A DNA stretch of 64,000 nt from Phocaeicola sp. (GCA_020026225.1 JAHHQU010000003.1:1-64000), one strand, 5' to 3'; shown: positions 53,716 to 63,050, counted from the stretch's first letter. Notes: generated by a model from the letters alone, not told the origin. Numbers and translations are program-made.

Positions 53716-56355
53716 TTATAGCCCCAAGGCTGTATTAATACGAAGTATCATATCATCATAATGATAGCGTGTTGCAATATCTGAGATATTGCGTCTTGAC
53801 TCAAGCAACTTCTTTATACGCAACAATTCGCCCCGTTTTACAGATATAGCATCTGAAATACGATTTACCTGTCCGCCATAAAAACTCAGTTCACGCTTTG
53901 CACCCATTTTCTCTGCCTGTCCAAACATTAAATCATCGTGGCTACACCAAGGAGTAGTGTGAAACAAATACGGATTTGGCGACGAATAAAGATGTTTGTT
54001 TATCTTTACCCCTTCATATTCGGCAGCCGCAGTAACAAGAGCATCAAGAAAGCCTTTTTGCAGGTTACGCTCCATAACGTCAGGCACACCACCTCTAATG
54101 GTTGTGGCAAAAATAGACTGATGCATCTTGTCCATCATTTCAACAACAGTAAAAGCTTTATTACCGTTTTTCATCTCATTCTCAAGCATACGCATCAAGC
54201 GTTCATTTGCAAGCAAATCCCAAAAAATGTAACCTTGTGTATTCTTCAATATCTGACTGGGCGAATATTCCACAATGCCATTAGGATTTTTTCTTAGCAA
54301 ATATGTATAATCTGATATTTCAGTGTCAAACAACCACTTTGGATAACACAAAACTTCTTTTAGCAAAAACTCGAGTGAAGCAGCCTGTTTATCTTTTTCA
54401 ACAAAAGTATAAGTCTTGACGCCATCTCCTACAGTGGTATTTTCTATATATATACCTCCTATATTTGCCATTACGTGATACAGATAGTTATTCCACTGCA
54501 TAATCACAGCATAATACAAACGAGATGCCTCGGAATAAGTCTGCCCTTTTTCCCCTGTAGTGGTCCATTTTATAATTTCAGGAACAATACGCTTCAAATT
54601 GGCTATACCAAATTGAGATGAACGTACCGGATCATCTCCCAAATCTTCATTTTGCGCACGCGGATCAACTGCAGAACGAGGGTCCTGCGCCTCACTATAT
54701 TTATATATATCACTGTCATGTCTGGTCAAAAAATCGTGAAGCAATTCTTTTTCAGCCTCTGGAGACGATGCTCCATACCAACGATAACCATATTCAATGG
54801 CAAAAATATCATACAATCCAATATGTGGAGAAACAGCAGTAACTCCATCTCCAGGCTGCGCTACATAATTATATCGTGCATAATCCATAATTGAAGATGA
54901 AGTAGAATTCATCTTGTCTGTAAATGACTTGCTTCTAAGAGAGTCTGTAGAGAATGTCCATGACCCCATCATATTATGACGTAACCCTAATGAGTGACCC
55001 ACTTCATGACAAGCCACAAACCTTATAGCATCTCCCATCATTTCATCAGGAAGTTTAACTCCACGTGCCTTTGGATCAATGGCACCAGTCTGAACAGTAA
55101 TCCATTCCTGAACCATAGAAATGACATTATGCCACCACATTATATCCGCTTCAAGAATTTCGCCAGAACGAGGGTCGAGAATAGATGGTCCCATTGCATT
55201 CGACTTCCACGAGGCTGCATAGTTTAGAACAGAATAATTTATATCATCACCATAACTGGCAATACTATCCGGCAGTTCGCGTGCTACGATTGCATTTTTG
55301 AATCCGGCATGTTCAAAAGCCACCTGCCAGTCTTCTATACCTTGCTTGATGTACTTCCTCCAACGATAAGGGGTTGAGTTCTCTATATAAAACACAATAG
55401 GTTTTTGTGGCTCAACCAACTCGCCACGCAGATATGCCTCCCTGTCCTCAACTCGTGGTTCCATCCTCCAGCGTGTGATATATTTTTTTTCCTCAGCCTT
55501 CTGTTGAGAATCACTGAAGCTGAACATATCTTGTGTAAAATAGCCAACTTTCTGGTTGTCAAGACGTCCCATCATAGGAACCTCAGGAAGTAAAACCAAC
55601 GTTGAACTTACCACTACTGTAACATTCACTACTGACATTCCTTCACGTACCTTGGTAGTCAGTTCGGATGTTGCAACTACGTTGTTTGCAAATGATTTTA
55701 TCGAAAGGATTTTAGACAAGTCCTTCACCACTGATGTACCTAAATTTATATTGTCAAAAACATTGTTGATACTTGTTTCAGAACCGTCATATATTCCATT
55801 GACCTCTATTAAATATGAAGTGGAATCAGGACTGAATGCATCTATCTTGAATCCGTGAATTATAGGTGATATATAATTATTCCTCACAGAACGTGTTATA
55901 GCATCGCTATGCGGAGATTCAGGTAATGGGCGACTCTGTCTTACAAAAATCTTGTTTGAAGATTTATCCAATTCAAAGCGTATCATCTGGGTTTCATAAT
56001 TTGTACCACGATTTACTCCTGCATCATTAAGCTCAAGAGGAACTTGCTGCAATTTATTTACAACAAGCATGTCTTTGCCAAGCAAAGAATCAGGTATCTG
56101 AAAATAGTATTTTTCACCCTTTAAATACACTTTAAACATTCCATCCGACTTAATATTTTCAGATGATGCTATTTCATCAAATTTACTTTTGGATGTTTCC
56201 TGAATAGTTGATTTAGACTTTTTCTTCTTAAAAACAAATAGTTTAGCTGCAGGCGCGGCACTATAATCACTTACATTGCCAGCCGTCATTAACATTGGGA
56301 TGCTGACTAAAACTCCTGCTAAAACCTTTACTAGTAGGGGTATATTCTTACGCAT
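53716..56355 (-). CDS. Secreted zinc-dependent metalloprotease (metzincin, DUF5117 type)
   Basis: 879-residue protein with a signal peptide (residues 1 to about 26). The catalytic site is CHEVGHSLGLRHNMMGS (about residues 463-479), the HExxHxxGxxH form of metzincins. Flanking domains match the large Bacteroidetes family annotated as zinc-dependent metalloprotease with DUF5118, DUF5117 and DUF4953 parts. It is the first gene of an operon with SusC and SusD, so the secreted enzyme may cut a protein and the pair import the products. The -7 element on the minus strand, TACTTTTG at 56381-56388, lies 26 bp upstream. Confidence 0.9.
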   Translation of the reverse strand: MRKNIPLLVKVLAGVLVSIPMLMTAGNVSDYSAAPAAKLFVFKKKKSKSTIQETSKSKFDEIASSENIKSDGMFKVYLKGEKYYFQIPDSLLGKDMLVVNKLQQVPLELNDAGVNRGTNYETQMIRFELDKSSNKIFVRQSRPLPESPHSDAITRSVRNNYISPIIHGFKIDAFSPDSTSYLIEVNGIYDGSETSINNVFDNINLGTSVVKDLSKILSIKSFANNVVATSELTTKVREGMSVVNVTVVVSSTLVLLPEVPMMGRLDNQKVGYFTQDMFSFSDSQQKAEEKKYITRWRMEPRVEDREAYLRGELVEPQKPIVFYIENSTPYRWRKYIKQGIEDWQVAFEHAGFKNAIVARELPDSIASYGDDINYSVLNYAASWKSNAMGPSILDPRSGEILEADIMWWHNVISMVQEWITVQTGAIDPKARGVKLPDEMMGDAIRFVACHEVGHSLGLRHNMMGSWTFSTDSLRSKSFTDKMNSTSSSIMDYARYNYVAQPGDGVTAVSPHIGLYDIFAIEYGYRWYGASSPEAEKELLHDFLTRHDSDIYKYSEAQDPRSAVDPRAQNEDLGDDPVRSSQFGIANLKRIVPEIIKWTTTGEKGQTYSEASRLYYAVIMQWNNYLYHVMANIGGIYIENTTVGDGVKTYTFVEKDKQAASLEFLLKEVLCYPKWLFDTEISDYTYLLRKNPNGIVEYSPSQILKNTQGYIFWDLLANERLMRMLENEMKNGNKAFTVVEMMDKMHQSIFATTIRGGVPDVMERNLQKGFLDALVTAAAEYEGVKINKHLYSSPNPYLFHTTPWCSHDDLMFGQAEKMGAKRELSFYGGQVNRISDAISVKRGELLRIKKLLESRRNISDIATRYHYDDMILRINTALGL

Positions 56356-56380
56356 AAATATAAAATGATTGATAATTTTG

Positions 56381-56388
56381 CAAAAGTA
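56381..56388 (-). promoter_or_regulatory. -7 element of the protease-SusCD operon
   Basis: Minus-strand TACTTTTG, 26 bp before the protease ATG. Confidence 0.5.
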
Positions 56389-56518
56389 CTACTTTTTCCG
56401 CAATTATTATACTAAAATCAAACAAACAGATGCATTTTTATGCACAATTATCATATAATAAATCAAAAATCAATATATAATTGAAATTTTCTTACAACAA
56501 AAGGCAAAACAACATAAT

Positions 56519-56623
56519 AAATTCTACTAATGAAGGTCTCATTTATATAAACAAAAGCTTCATTTACAGAAACGAGACTTTCAATTACAAATATGAAAGT
56601 GATAATTATATTTAATAAAATGT
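56519..56623. repeat. 21-bp period tandem array G
   Basis: Copies start at 56519, 56540, 56561, 56582 and 56603, each 21 bp; the outer two are weak. The clearest block is CTTCATTTACAGAAACGAG against CTCATTTATATAAACAAAAG and TTTCAATTACAAATATGAAAG. Each junction reads roughly GAAAGTTTCATTTA, giving a small dyad. The array is central in the 56356-56774 divergent gap, whose other contents are the two promoters. Confidence 0.55.
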
Positions 56624-56735
56624 CATCTGTACTTTTTTACTTATTCACTAATTTACAAAAAACAATCCCTTTATTATTTTGACTTTTTATACCAACTATA
56701 TGTTTGCTTCTATAGGAAAAATACAAACAAATCTG

Positions 56736-56743
56736 TATTTTTG
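56736..56743 (+). promoter_or_regulatory. -7 element TATTTTTG of the AICAR transformylase gene
   Basis: Consensus octamer 31 bp before the ATG at 56775. Confidence 0.5.
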
Positions 56744-56774
56744 TAACAAAATTAATTTTTAAAACCCAACGACT

Positions 56775-57953
56775 ATGGCTAAAGAACTTGAGTTGAAATA
56801 CGGTTGCAATCCTAACCAGAAACCAGCACGTATTTTCATGAAAGAAGGAGAACTGCCTATAGAAGTCCTGAACGGACGTCCGGGATATATAAACTTCCTT
56901 GATGCACTGAACGGATGGCAGCTAGTAAAAGAACTGAAAGAAGCTACAGGCATGCCTGCTGCTACATCTTTCAAACACGTAAGTCCTGCCGGTGCTGCTA
57001 TCGGTATAGAACTTGACGAAACTATGAAGAAAATATATTTCGTCGACGGACTTCCACTTTCTCCTCTTGCCAATGCTTATGTAAGAGCACGCGGTGCCGA
57101 CCGTATGTCTTCTTACGGAGACTTCATTGCACTAAGCGACATTTGCGACGAAGAGACTGCACGTTTCATCAACCGTGAAGTTTCGGACGGTGTAATTGCT
57201 CCTGGATATACAGATGCTGCATTGGAAATATTGAAAAACAAACGTAAGGGTACTTACAATGTTATAAAAATAGATCCTAACTATGTACCTGCCCCTATCG
57301 AAACTAAGGAAGTTTTTGGAGTGACTTTCGAACAGGGAAGAAATGAAATCAAACTGAACGGAGAAGATTTGTTCCAGAACATACCTACACAGAACAAGAC
57401 TTTCACCGAAGCCGCAAAACACGACCTCATGATAGCACTTATAACACTAAAGTATACACAGTCTAACTCAGTGTGCTACGTAAAAGACGGCCAGGCTATA
57501 GGTATAGGTGCCGGTCAACAGAGCCGTATCCACTGTACACGTCTGGCAGGAAATAAAGCCGACATATGGTATCTGCGCCAGCATCCAAAGGTACTTAATC
57601 TTCCTTGGGTTGAAAAGATACGTCGCGCAGACCGTGATAACACTATCGACATTTATATAAGCGACGATTACGACGATGTGTTGGCAGATGGTGTATGGCA
57701 GCAGTTCTTTACCGAAAAGCCGGAAGTTCTGACACGTGAAGAAAAGCGTGCATGGCTAGACACACTTAAAGGTGTATCTTTGGGCTCTGATGCATTCTTC
57801 CCATTTGGCGACAATATAGAGCGCGCACACAAGAGTGGTGTAGAATTTATTGCCCAGGCAGGTGGCTCTGTACGTGACGACCATGTTATAGAGACTTGCG
57901 ATAAATATGGCATAGCAATGGCATTTACAGGAATCAGACTATTCCATCATTAA
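56775..57953 (+). CDS. Stand-alone AICAR transformylase (PurH C-terminal domain)
   Basis: 392 residues corresponding only to the transformylase part of PurH, which adds a formyl group from 10-formyl-THF to AICAR to give FAICAR. The catalytic Lys-His appears in SFKHVSPAG (about residues 66-74). GAGQQSRIHCTRLAG (about 248-262), SDAFFPFGDNIERA and IAQAGGSVRDD near the end are family blocks. The N-terminal MGS-like IMP cyclohydrolase domain of normal PurH is absent, so a separate cyclohydrolase or a complete PurH must exist elsewhere. Single gene with its own promoter and terminator. Confidence 0.92.
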   Translation: MAKELELKYGCNPNQKPARIFMKEGELPIEVLNGRPGYINFLDALNGWQLVKELKEATGMPAATSFKHVSPAGAAIGIELDETMKKIYFVDGLPLSPLANAYVRARGADRMSSYGDFIALSDICDEETARFINREVSDGVIAPGYTDAALEILKNKRKGTYNVIKIDPNYVPAPIETKEVFGVTFEQGRNEIKLNGEDLFQNIPTQNKTFTEAAKHDLMIALITLKYTQSNSVCYVKDGQAIGIGAGQQSRIHCTRLAGNKADIWYLRQHPKVLNLPWVEKIRRADRDNTIDIYISDDYDDVLADGVWQQFFTEKPEVLTREEKRAWLDTLKGVSLGSDAFFPFGDNIERAHKSGVEFIAQAGGSVRDDHVIETCDKYGIAMAFTGIRLFHH

Positions 57954-57973
57954 TAGCAAGATACTGATATAGT

Positions 57974-58015
57974 AAAAAGTCAGGAACAATGAATGATTCA
58001 TGTTCCTGACTTTTT
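57974..58015 (+). terminator. Terminator of the AICAR transformylase gene
   Basis: 15-bp perfect stem (57974-57988 with 58001-58015), outer part AAAAAGTCAGGAACA, then more T. Confidence 0.88.
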
Positions 58016-58060
58016 TTGTACCATTATCGCTGATAAGGCTACACTGTACAGGCCTGTAAA

Positions 58061-58101
58061 GAAAAAAGCATGCCGGATTCAATGTTGAAAATCCAGCATG
58101 C
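58061..58101 (-). terminator. Terminator of the 214-residue barrel gene
   Basis: Stem GCATGCCGGATT (58068-58079) with AATCCAGCATGC (58090-58101), 11 of 12 pairs, and six T on the minus strand. Confidence 0.75.
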
Positions 58102-58146
58102 CGAGCTTTATTCTGAAATAATTATCTTAAAATGATGTCTGTTACA

Positions 58147-58791
58147 TCAAAACTTATATCCTGCTGTGAGGAAAAATGCATAATTATAAGGTGCATCTCC
58201 CGAAGCAATCTTGCAGAAACTGAAATCACCGTCAAGTCCTACCGTCCACTGCTGGAAATCAAGCCCGAAACCCAACTGAATACCGGCATCGAATCTTTTC
58301 AATCCGTTCTTGAGGTTAACATCTTCTATATACAAGTCTTTAAAAGTATCCCATGACACTGTCAAGTCGTCAACTTCTATTTCTGACTTACCGCACACAC
58401 CACATGCAAGATACGGACCACCTGTTATAACCATATCAAAGCCTGCATTAGTGCCTATATGAACTGCCGCCAAAAGAGGCATCTGAAAATAATTCTGGTT
58501 TACCCTTACTTTTGATACATTTTCCAATTCAGGTATTGGCGCGTCATACATCTTAAAACTGGCACCTTTTGAAACCCAGTTAAGACCAGTCTGAAATGAA
58601 ACAAATCCTGTGATAGGAATATCCAAAGTCACTCCCACCTTAGGATTGAATAAAGGTTTGTTGTCACCAGAGTACTCGCCCATCCATCCTGACAGACCGG
58701 CACCTACTTCTACTCCCCAAGTCAATTTACTTTGTGCTGATACTACAATAGTAGAACACACACATACTAGCATAAGTATAAGTTTCTTCAT
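58147..58791 (-). CDS. Outer-membrane beta-barrel protein
   Basis: 214 residues with a signal peptide (cut near VVSAQ, residue 20). The mature part is a series of short amphipathic strands with the PorT/OmpW-like pattern: WGVEVGAGLSGW near the start, VSFQTGLNWVSKGASF, PLLAAVHIGTN, FDAGIQLGFGLDF, and the aromatic C-terminus FFLTAGYKF expected for Bam-dependent barrels. About eight strands are predicted. Function unknown. Promoter at 58820-58853. Next to a second small barrel gene on the same strand, but a terminator lies between, so they are separate units. Confidence 0.82.
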   Translation of the reverse strand: MKKLILMLVCVCSTIVVSAQSKLTWGVEVGAGLSGWMGEYSGDNKPLFNPKVGVTLDIPITGFVSFQTGLNWVSKGASFKMYDAPIPELENVSKVRVNQNYFQMPLLAAVHIGTNAGFDMVITGGPYLACGVCGKSEIEVDDLTVSWDTFKDLYIEDVNLKNGLKRFDAGIQLGFGLDFQQWTVGLDGDFSFCKIASGDAPYNYAFFLTAGYKF

Positions 58792-58819
58792 AACTTTCTC
58801 TTTTTAAATTAGCATTACA

Positions 58820-58853
58820 CAAATGTATAAAAAATAAAGAAATAAAAAACAAA
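58820..58853 (-). promoter_or_regulatory. Promoter of the 214-residue barrel gene
   Basis: Minus strand: -33 TTTG (58850-58853) and -7 TACATTTG (58820-58827), 22 bp apart. Confidence 0.6.
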
Positions 58854-58861
58854 AATGGCAC

Positions 58862-58892
58862 AAAAAAAGCCAGGTTTCAAAAAACCTGGCTT
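58862..58892 (-). terminator. Terminator of the 175-residue barrel gene
   Basis: Stem AAGCCAGGTTT (58867-58877) with AAACCTGGCTT (58882-58892), 4-nt loop, then a T-run on the minus strand. Confidence 0.85.
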
Positions 58893-58914
58893 ACTATTTC
58901 ATTGTGTGAGTTTA

Positions 58915-59442
58915 TCAGAAAGCATATTCTATACCGAATGATAGATCTTCTCCATCCAAAGCTACGCCAAATCCGTCTTCTCCATAATAATAATCGTCAC
59001 GGTATCCGGCAAATCCTACTTTAGCAACTAAGCTGAAGTGATTGTTCAATTTCACTGCAAGTCCTGGCTTGATACCAAGTTCAAATCCACATTCAGAATC
59101 ATGGTGTTTTGCTTTATAAGAAGAAACTCCCATACCCATATCAAGGAATAATCTAACCACCTTGTTTTCGTAGAAAGAAAAACGAGCATATGGAGCAAAC
59201 ACGAATGCATTAATAGTGTAATCGTAATCTTCTATTTCTTTAACTGAGTGAGAGTAACCTATTCTACCACCTACAGCCCACTTCTTGTTGAATTCGTAAC
59301 CAAATTCAGGAGTAATAGAAAACAAAGTTTTGTCAGCATCGTGATTATGCCACAAAGCAATACCACCACCTATGTACATTTCCTGAGCGTATGCAGTCAT
59401 AACTGCAAACATTACAACCAAAGTCATTAATACTTTTTTCAT
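58915..59442 (-). CDS. Small outer-membrane beta-barrel protein
   Basis: 175 residues, signal peptide to about residue 19 (VMTAYAQ). Strand pattern of an OmpX/OmpW-size barrel of about eight strands: MYIGGGIALWHN, ITPEFGYEFNKKWAVGGRIGYS, FAPYARFSFYENKVVRLFLDMGMGVSSY, and a C-terminal LSFGIEYAF with a final phenylalanine. Acidic loops (DYYYGEDGFG). No specific function can be given. It has its own terminator. Confidence 0.82.
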   Translation of the reverse strand: MKKVLMTLVVMFAVMTAYAQEMYIGGGIALWHNHDADKTLFSITPEFGYEFNKKWAVGGRIGYSHSVKEIEDYDYTINAFVFAPYARFSFYENKVVRLFLDMGMGVSSYKAKHHDSECGFELGIKPGLAVKLNNHFSLVAKVGFAGYRDDYYYGEDGFGVALDGEDLSFGIEYAF

Positions 59443-59549
59443 AAAATTCTCTTTTTAGTTAATTAAATCTTTCTTTTTTTTGTATATAAAACTCAGTAAA
59501 GGTAATATTATTGATGATATGTCGTTATATATCTTAAAAATAGAACAGT

Positions 59550-59741
59550 TTATCCGTTTTTATGACGATTTGCCCTACGCTTACGGTATTCAGCTTTCAT
59601 CTTTGCCGAACCAGAACCATGAAGTCCGGTTATGTAAGTTTTCTTTTTGGCTTTTGTCTTAATTTTATCTTCTTTTTTCGAAGTTTGTTTTTTCGCACCT
59701 TTAAATACAATCCCTTCAGTCAATATTTTTTCTATATCCAT
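59550..59741 (-). CDS. Lysine-rich 63-residue protein of unknown function
   Basis: Short basic protein. Residues 1-16 (MDIEKILTEGIVFKGA) look folded; about 17-36 are Lys/Thr-rich and disordered; the tail TYITGLHGSGSAKMKAEYRKRRANRHKNG in outline is strongly basic, with arginine clusters typical of RNA binding. I do not recognise the family. It starts 8 bp after the stop of the B3/B4 gene, as the last member of the hpt-adk-obgE-pgeF operon, which supports it being real. A link to ribosome assembly is a guess from the obgE neighbour. Confidence 0.5.
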   Translation of the reverse strand: MDIEKILTEGIVFKGAKKQTSKKEDKIKTKAKKKTYITGLHGSGSAKMKAEYRKRRANRHKNG

Positions 59742-59749
59742 ATTCTAAA

Positions 59750-60421
59750 TTAAAAATAAACAATTTCTATTTCTTTAGCATCAGCAAATTCCTTCATCAA
59801 GTTTACCATAAACTCCACATCGTCTTCAAGGCCGTCAATTCCACTATAAGAATTCATTATAGTAAGCAGATTGACTGTTTCTGCCGTTATCTTAGTACGC
59901 TCATTGTCACTTGTAGGAGTACCTACTCCACCTATTGCATCACGATAAACCGGCATGCCTTCTATGTTAAGAGTACCACGTCCTATACCTTCGTAAGGCT
60001 CTCCAGCCTTGCCTATGCCCAACACCAGTTTGCCCCCTTCTATTTTATCCATATCGAAGCCTCCTATAGAATGGCCACAATTGATAGATGCAAGATTTAT
60101 CAAATCTACCAATGTATCTATCTGATAAAGCGGAATCCCCCTCAATATGCATCGGCACAATGCCTCGGAAGATGGCCTGTAACGGCTTGGGTCTTTACCG
60201 CATTTCTTATATACCTGACGAGTGGCCTGTATAGACGGCATATCCTTTATTGAATCTGTTGTATATTTCGAACGGTACATTTCCGTAAATTCAGCTATCC
60301 TGTTCCACAGCTCCTCGTTATAGGAAGAATTACGGACTACAGCAAATACTGCTGCCCCCTTGAATACGGGACAGGCATGTCTGATTTCATCGGAAACCTC
60401 TATATCAATATGTCTGTTCAT
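59750..60421 (-). CDS. B3/B4 (tRNA-binding) domain protein
   Basis: 223-residue protein with the B3/B4 domain found in the beta subunit of phenylalanyl-tRNA synthetase, here as a stand-alone protein. Landmarks are PSIQATRQVYKKCGKDPSRYRPSSEALCRCILRG in outline (about residues 63-96), LVDLINLASI, and the GIGGVGTPTSDNERTKIT region (about 162-180). In PheT the fold edits mischarged tRNA, so a trans-editing or aminoacyl-related role is possible, but no function is proven for the free form. Lies 12 bp after pgeF. Confidence 0.82.
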   Translation of the reverse strand: MNRHIDIEVSDEIRHACPVFKGAAVFAVVRNSSYNEELWNRIAEFTEMYRSKYTTDSIKDMPSIQATRQVYKKCGKDPSRYRPSSEALCRCILRGIPLYQIDTLVDLINLASINCGHSIGGFDMDKIEGGKLVLGIGKAGEPYEGIGRGTLNIEGMPVYRDAIGGVGTPTSDNERTKITAETVNLLTIMNSYSGIDGLEDDVEFMVNLMKEFADAKEIEIVYF

Positions 60422-60433
60422 TTTTTCGGAAAA

Positions 60434-61243
60434 TCATAAGTTCAACATTATCCCAGATAGTATCCTACCTGACTTAATTCCAAGCCTGCGTGCAGAAAAG
60501 AAATCTTCATGATTTGTATATGTACAAATACCGCAAACCTCGATATTGGAATCTAAAACTCCAAGCATCTTCAACTGCAACCTGTTAGCTTCCCACAAGT
60601 TTATGTGCCACTTGTCATATCTCCTTGCTATTATATCCATATCAAAACCAGCCTTGAAGAATGCATCATACACTTCGTCACCCACCTCGAACGACAATAA
60701 TGATATGCCTGGCCCTATCACTGCATGTATATCTTGTGGAAGTGTACCATAAAGGTCATTCATTTTCTTAATTACCTTCTCTACAATACGCTCTACAGTG
60801 CCACGCCATCCGGCATGTATGGCAGCAATACACCTGTTTCTGGAATCATAAAGAAGAATCGGAATACAATCTGCTGTAGAAACACATATACACAATCCTC
60901 TACACGCGGTAACAACGGCATCAACGCCTTCCAGATATTCGTTGCGTGTTTCTTCATTGCAAGACAAGAATTCTTCATCTACAGACAATATATCTGTTCC
61001 ATGTATCTGGCGAGGAACAATTATCTCATATGGTCTACATGGCAGTGACTCTAAAAGAATCTCCCTGTTTTTCAATACATTCTCCATGCTGTCTCCACAA
61101 TAGTGAGTACAGTTAAAAGATGAATAGAGTTCTGTGCCACATCCTCCATGGCGGGTAGTAGAAAAACAAAAAATGTCAGTGTACGACTTATTCAAACCGT
61201 ACACCAACATTCTTTTATCTATCGAATAATTATTACTATTCAT
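60434..61243 (-). CDS. pgeF: Peptidoglycan editing factor PgeF (laccase domain)
   Basis: 269-residue member of the YfiH/DUF152 family. In E. coli it removes wrong residues from UDP-MurNAc-peptide precursors; other members show purine nucleoside phosphorylase activity, notable beside hpt and adk. Metal-site histidine and cysteine motifs are present: QIHGTDIL (about residue 79), STADCIPILL (about 116) and IHAGWRGTVERI (about 136), and GPGISLLSFEVGDEV near 177. Its ATG overlaps the obgE stop by one base (TAATG), which means coupled translation. Confidence 0.92.
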   Translation of the reverse strand: MNSNNYSIDKRMLVYGLNKSYTDIFCFSTTRHGGCGTELYSSFNCTHYCGDSMENVLKNREILLESLPCRPYEIIVPRQIHGTDILSVDEEFLSCNEETRNEYLEGVDAVVTACRGLCICVSTADCIPILLYDSRNRCIAAIHAGWRGTVERIVEKVIKKMNDLYGTLPQDIHAVIGPGISLLSFEVGDEVYDAFFKAGFDMDIIARRYDKWHINLWEANRLQLKMLGVLDSNIEVCGICTYTNHEDFFSARRLGIKSGRILSGIMLNL

Positions 61244-62427
61244 TATGGTCTTGGTTCATCATCCCAATCTTCTTCTTCATATTCATACTCAAAATCATCT
61301 TCATCAAGATCATCCTCATATTCATATTCCAAATCCTCATCTTCGCCCATATCCACCAATTCCTGCTGAAGTTTTGACATATCTTTAGGACGATGAACAA
61401 TAGCATCACGGCGAACAGACTCCAATTGGTTACTTTCCTTGTTAAGTTCGGTCCATAGCAAGTCTTTCAGCTGTTGTATTCCTATATTAGCTACAGAAGA
61501 GATGAACACATAAGGGACATCCTCTGGCAAAGTAGGCTCAAGAAGAGATATAAGTTCTTCATCAAGCATATCACTCTTTGTGATAGCAAGAACACGCTGT
61601 TTGTCAAGCATTTCCGGATTGAAAGTAGCCAACTCGTTGAGAAGTATTTCATATTCCTTTCTAATATCGTCTGTATCTCCCGGAACCATAAACAAAAGAA
61701 GTGAGTTTCTTTCTATATGACGTAAGAAACGGAGCCCAAGCCCTTTACCTTCACTTGCACCTTCTATTATACCTGGAATATCTGCCATTACAAACGATTT
61801 TCCGTCACGATATGACACTATACCAAGATTAGGTTCAAGAGTAGTAAACGGATAGTTTGCAATCTTTGGTCTGGCAGCCGAAACAGCCGACAAAAGAGTT
61901 GATTTTCCAGCATTAGGGAAACCTACAAGACCTACGTCAGCCAGCAGTTTCAGTTCGAGGATAACAGTCATCTCCTGCATAGGCTCACCAGGCTGTGCAA
62001 ATCGAGGAGCCTGACGGGTTGCAGTACGGAAATGCCAGTTACCAAGACCACCACGTCCTCCCTTAAGAAGAACGACCTCCTGTCCGTGGTCTGTTATATC
62101 GCACACATACTCACCTGTTTCGGCATTGTAGACAACTGTACCACAAGGAACCTCTATCACCCTATCGGAACCATCCTTACCAAAGCTCTTGTTTTTCGAG
62201 CCGTTTCCACCATGTTCTGCAAAGACATGACGCTCGTACTTCAAGTGAAGCAAAGTCCAGTAATTGCGGTTTCCACGAAGAATGACATGACCTCCTCTAC
62301 CACCGTCGCCACCGTCAGGACCTCCATTGGGTACATATTTCTCGCGACGCATATGTGTAGATCCGCGGCCACCTTTACCTGAGCGGCAGTATATTTTTAC
62401 ATAATCAACAAAATTAGATTCAGCCAT
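61243..62427 (-). CDS. obgE: GTPase ObgE/CgtA
   Basis: Ribosome-assembly GTPase, 394 residues. Glycine-rich Obg domain (1 to about 158; [15 protein letters not shown]). G domain: [12 protein letters not shown] (about 167), G3 DIPGIIEGA (about 214) and G4 TKSDMLDE (about 280). Instead of an OCT domain there is an acidic tail (from about 350, ending EDWDDEPRP) with long runs of Glu, Asp and Tyr, as in other Bacteroidetes. Essential in most bacteria. Lies 53 bp after adk. Confidence 0.95.
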   Translation of the reverse strand: MAESNFVDYVKIYCRSGKGGRGSTHMRREKYVPNGGPDGGDGGRGGHVILRGNRNYWTLLHLKYERHVFAEHGGNGSKNKSFGKDGSDRVIEVPCGTVVYNAETGEYVCDITDHGQEVVLLKGGRGGLGNWHFRTATRQAPRFAQPGEPMQEMTVILELKLLADVGLVGFPNAGKSTLLSAVSAARPKIANYPFTTLEPNLGIVSYRDGKSFVMADIPGIIEGASEGKGLGLRFLRHIERNSLLLFMVPGDTDDIRKEYEILLNELATFNPEMLDKQRVLAITKSDMLDEELISLLEPTLPEDVPYVFISSVANIGIQQLKDLLWTELNKESNQLESVRRDAIVHRPKDMSKLQQELVDMGEDEDLEYEYEDDLDEDDFEYEYEEEDWDDEPRP

Positions 62428-62480
62428 AATTTCTTTTAAAAAAGATGATTTGGGATAATTCTCCTAAAAAACATTTATTA

Positions 62481-63050
62481 TTAAAGTTTATCTATTGCAG
62501 TGCAGATTTCAGCAAAGATAGCATCCATAGTTCCAAGACCATTGATGTGCTGATACTTGCCATCATTCTTGTACCAGTCGATAAGAGGAACTGTCTGAGA
62601 ATGATATACAACAAGACGTTTCTTGATAGTTTCTTCATTATCATCAGCACGTCCTGATTCCTGACCACGCTTGATAAGACGAGTCATCAACTCATCTTCA
62701 GGAACTTCAAGGTCCAACATGACAGAAACCTCCTGACCACGAACTTTCAACATTTCCTTCAAAGCGTCAGCCTGTGCTATAGTACGTGGGAAACCATCGA
62801 AGATAACACCTTTGCTGTCCTTGAAGCTGTCGAATACACTAGCCAAGATATCAATCATTAATGCATCAGGAATAAGCTGACCATTATCAATATAACTTTT
62901 CGCTGTCTTTCCAAGTTCTGTACCGTTCTTTATTTCTGCACGAAGTACATCACCTGTTGATATGTGATTCAAACCATACTTTTCTACTATACGAGCACTC
63001 TGGGTACCTTTACCTGAACCAGGTGCGCCAAAAATTACAATGTTCAACAT
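62481..63050 (-). CDS. adk: Adenylate kinase
   Basis: 189 residues, the short form. P-loop FGAPGSGKGTQSARI at residues 7-21, ISTGDVLRAEI (about 30), DGFPRTIAQA (about 84) and the LID region RGQESGRADDNEETIKKR (about 120-137) with no zinc-binding cysteines. Interconverts ATP plus AMP and two ADP. Lies 35 bp downstream of hpt in the same operon. Confidence 0.96.
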   Translation of the reverse strand: MLNIVIFGAPGSGKGTQSARIVEKYGLNHISTGDVLRAEIKNGTELGKTAKSYIDNGQLIPDALMIDILASVFDSFKDSKGVIFDGFPRTIAQADALKEMLKVRGQEVSVMLDLEVPEDELMTRLIKRGQESGRADDNEETIKKRLVVYHSQTVPLIDWYKNDGKYQHINGLGTMDAIFAEICTAIDKL

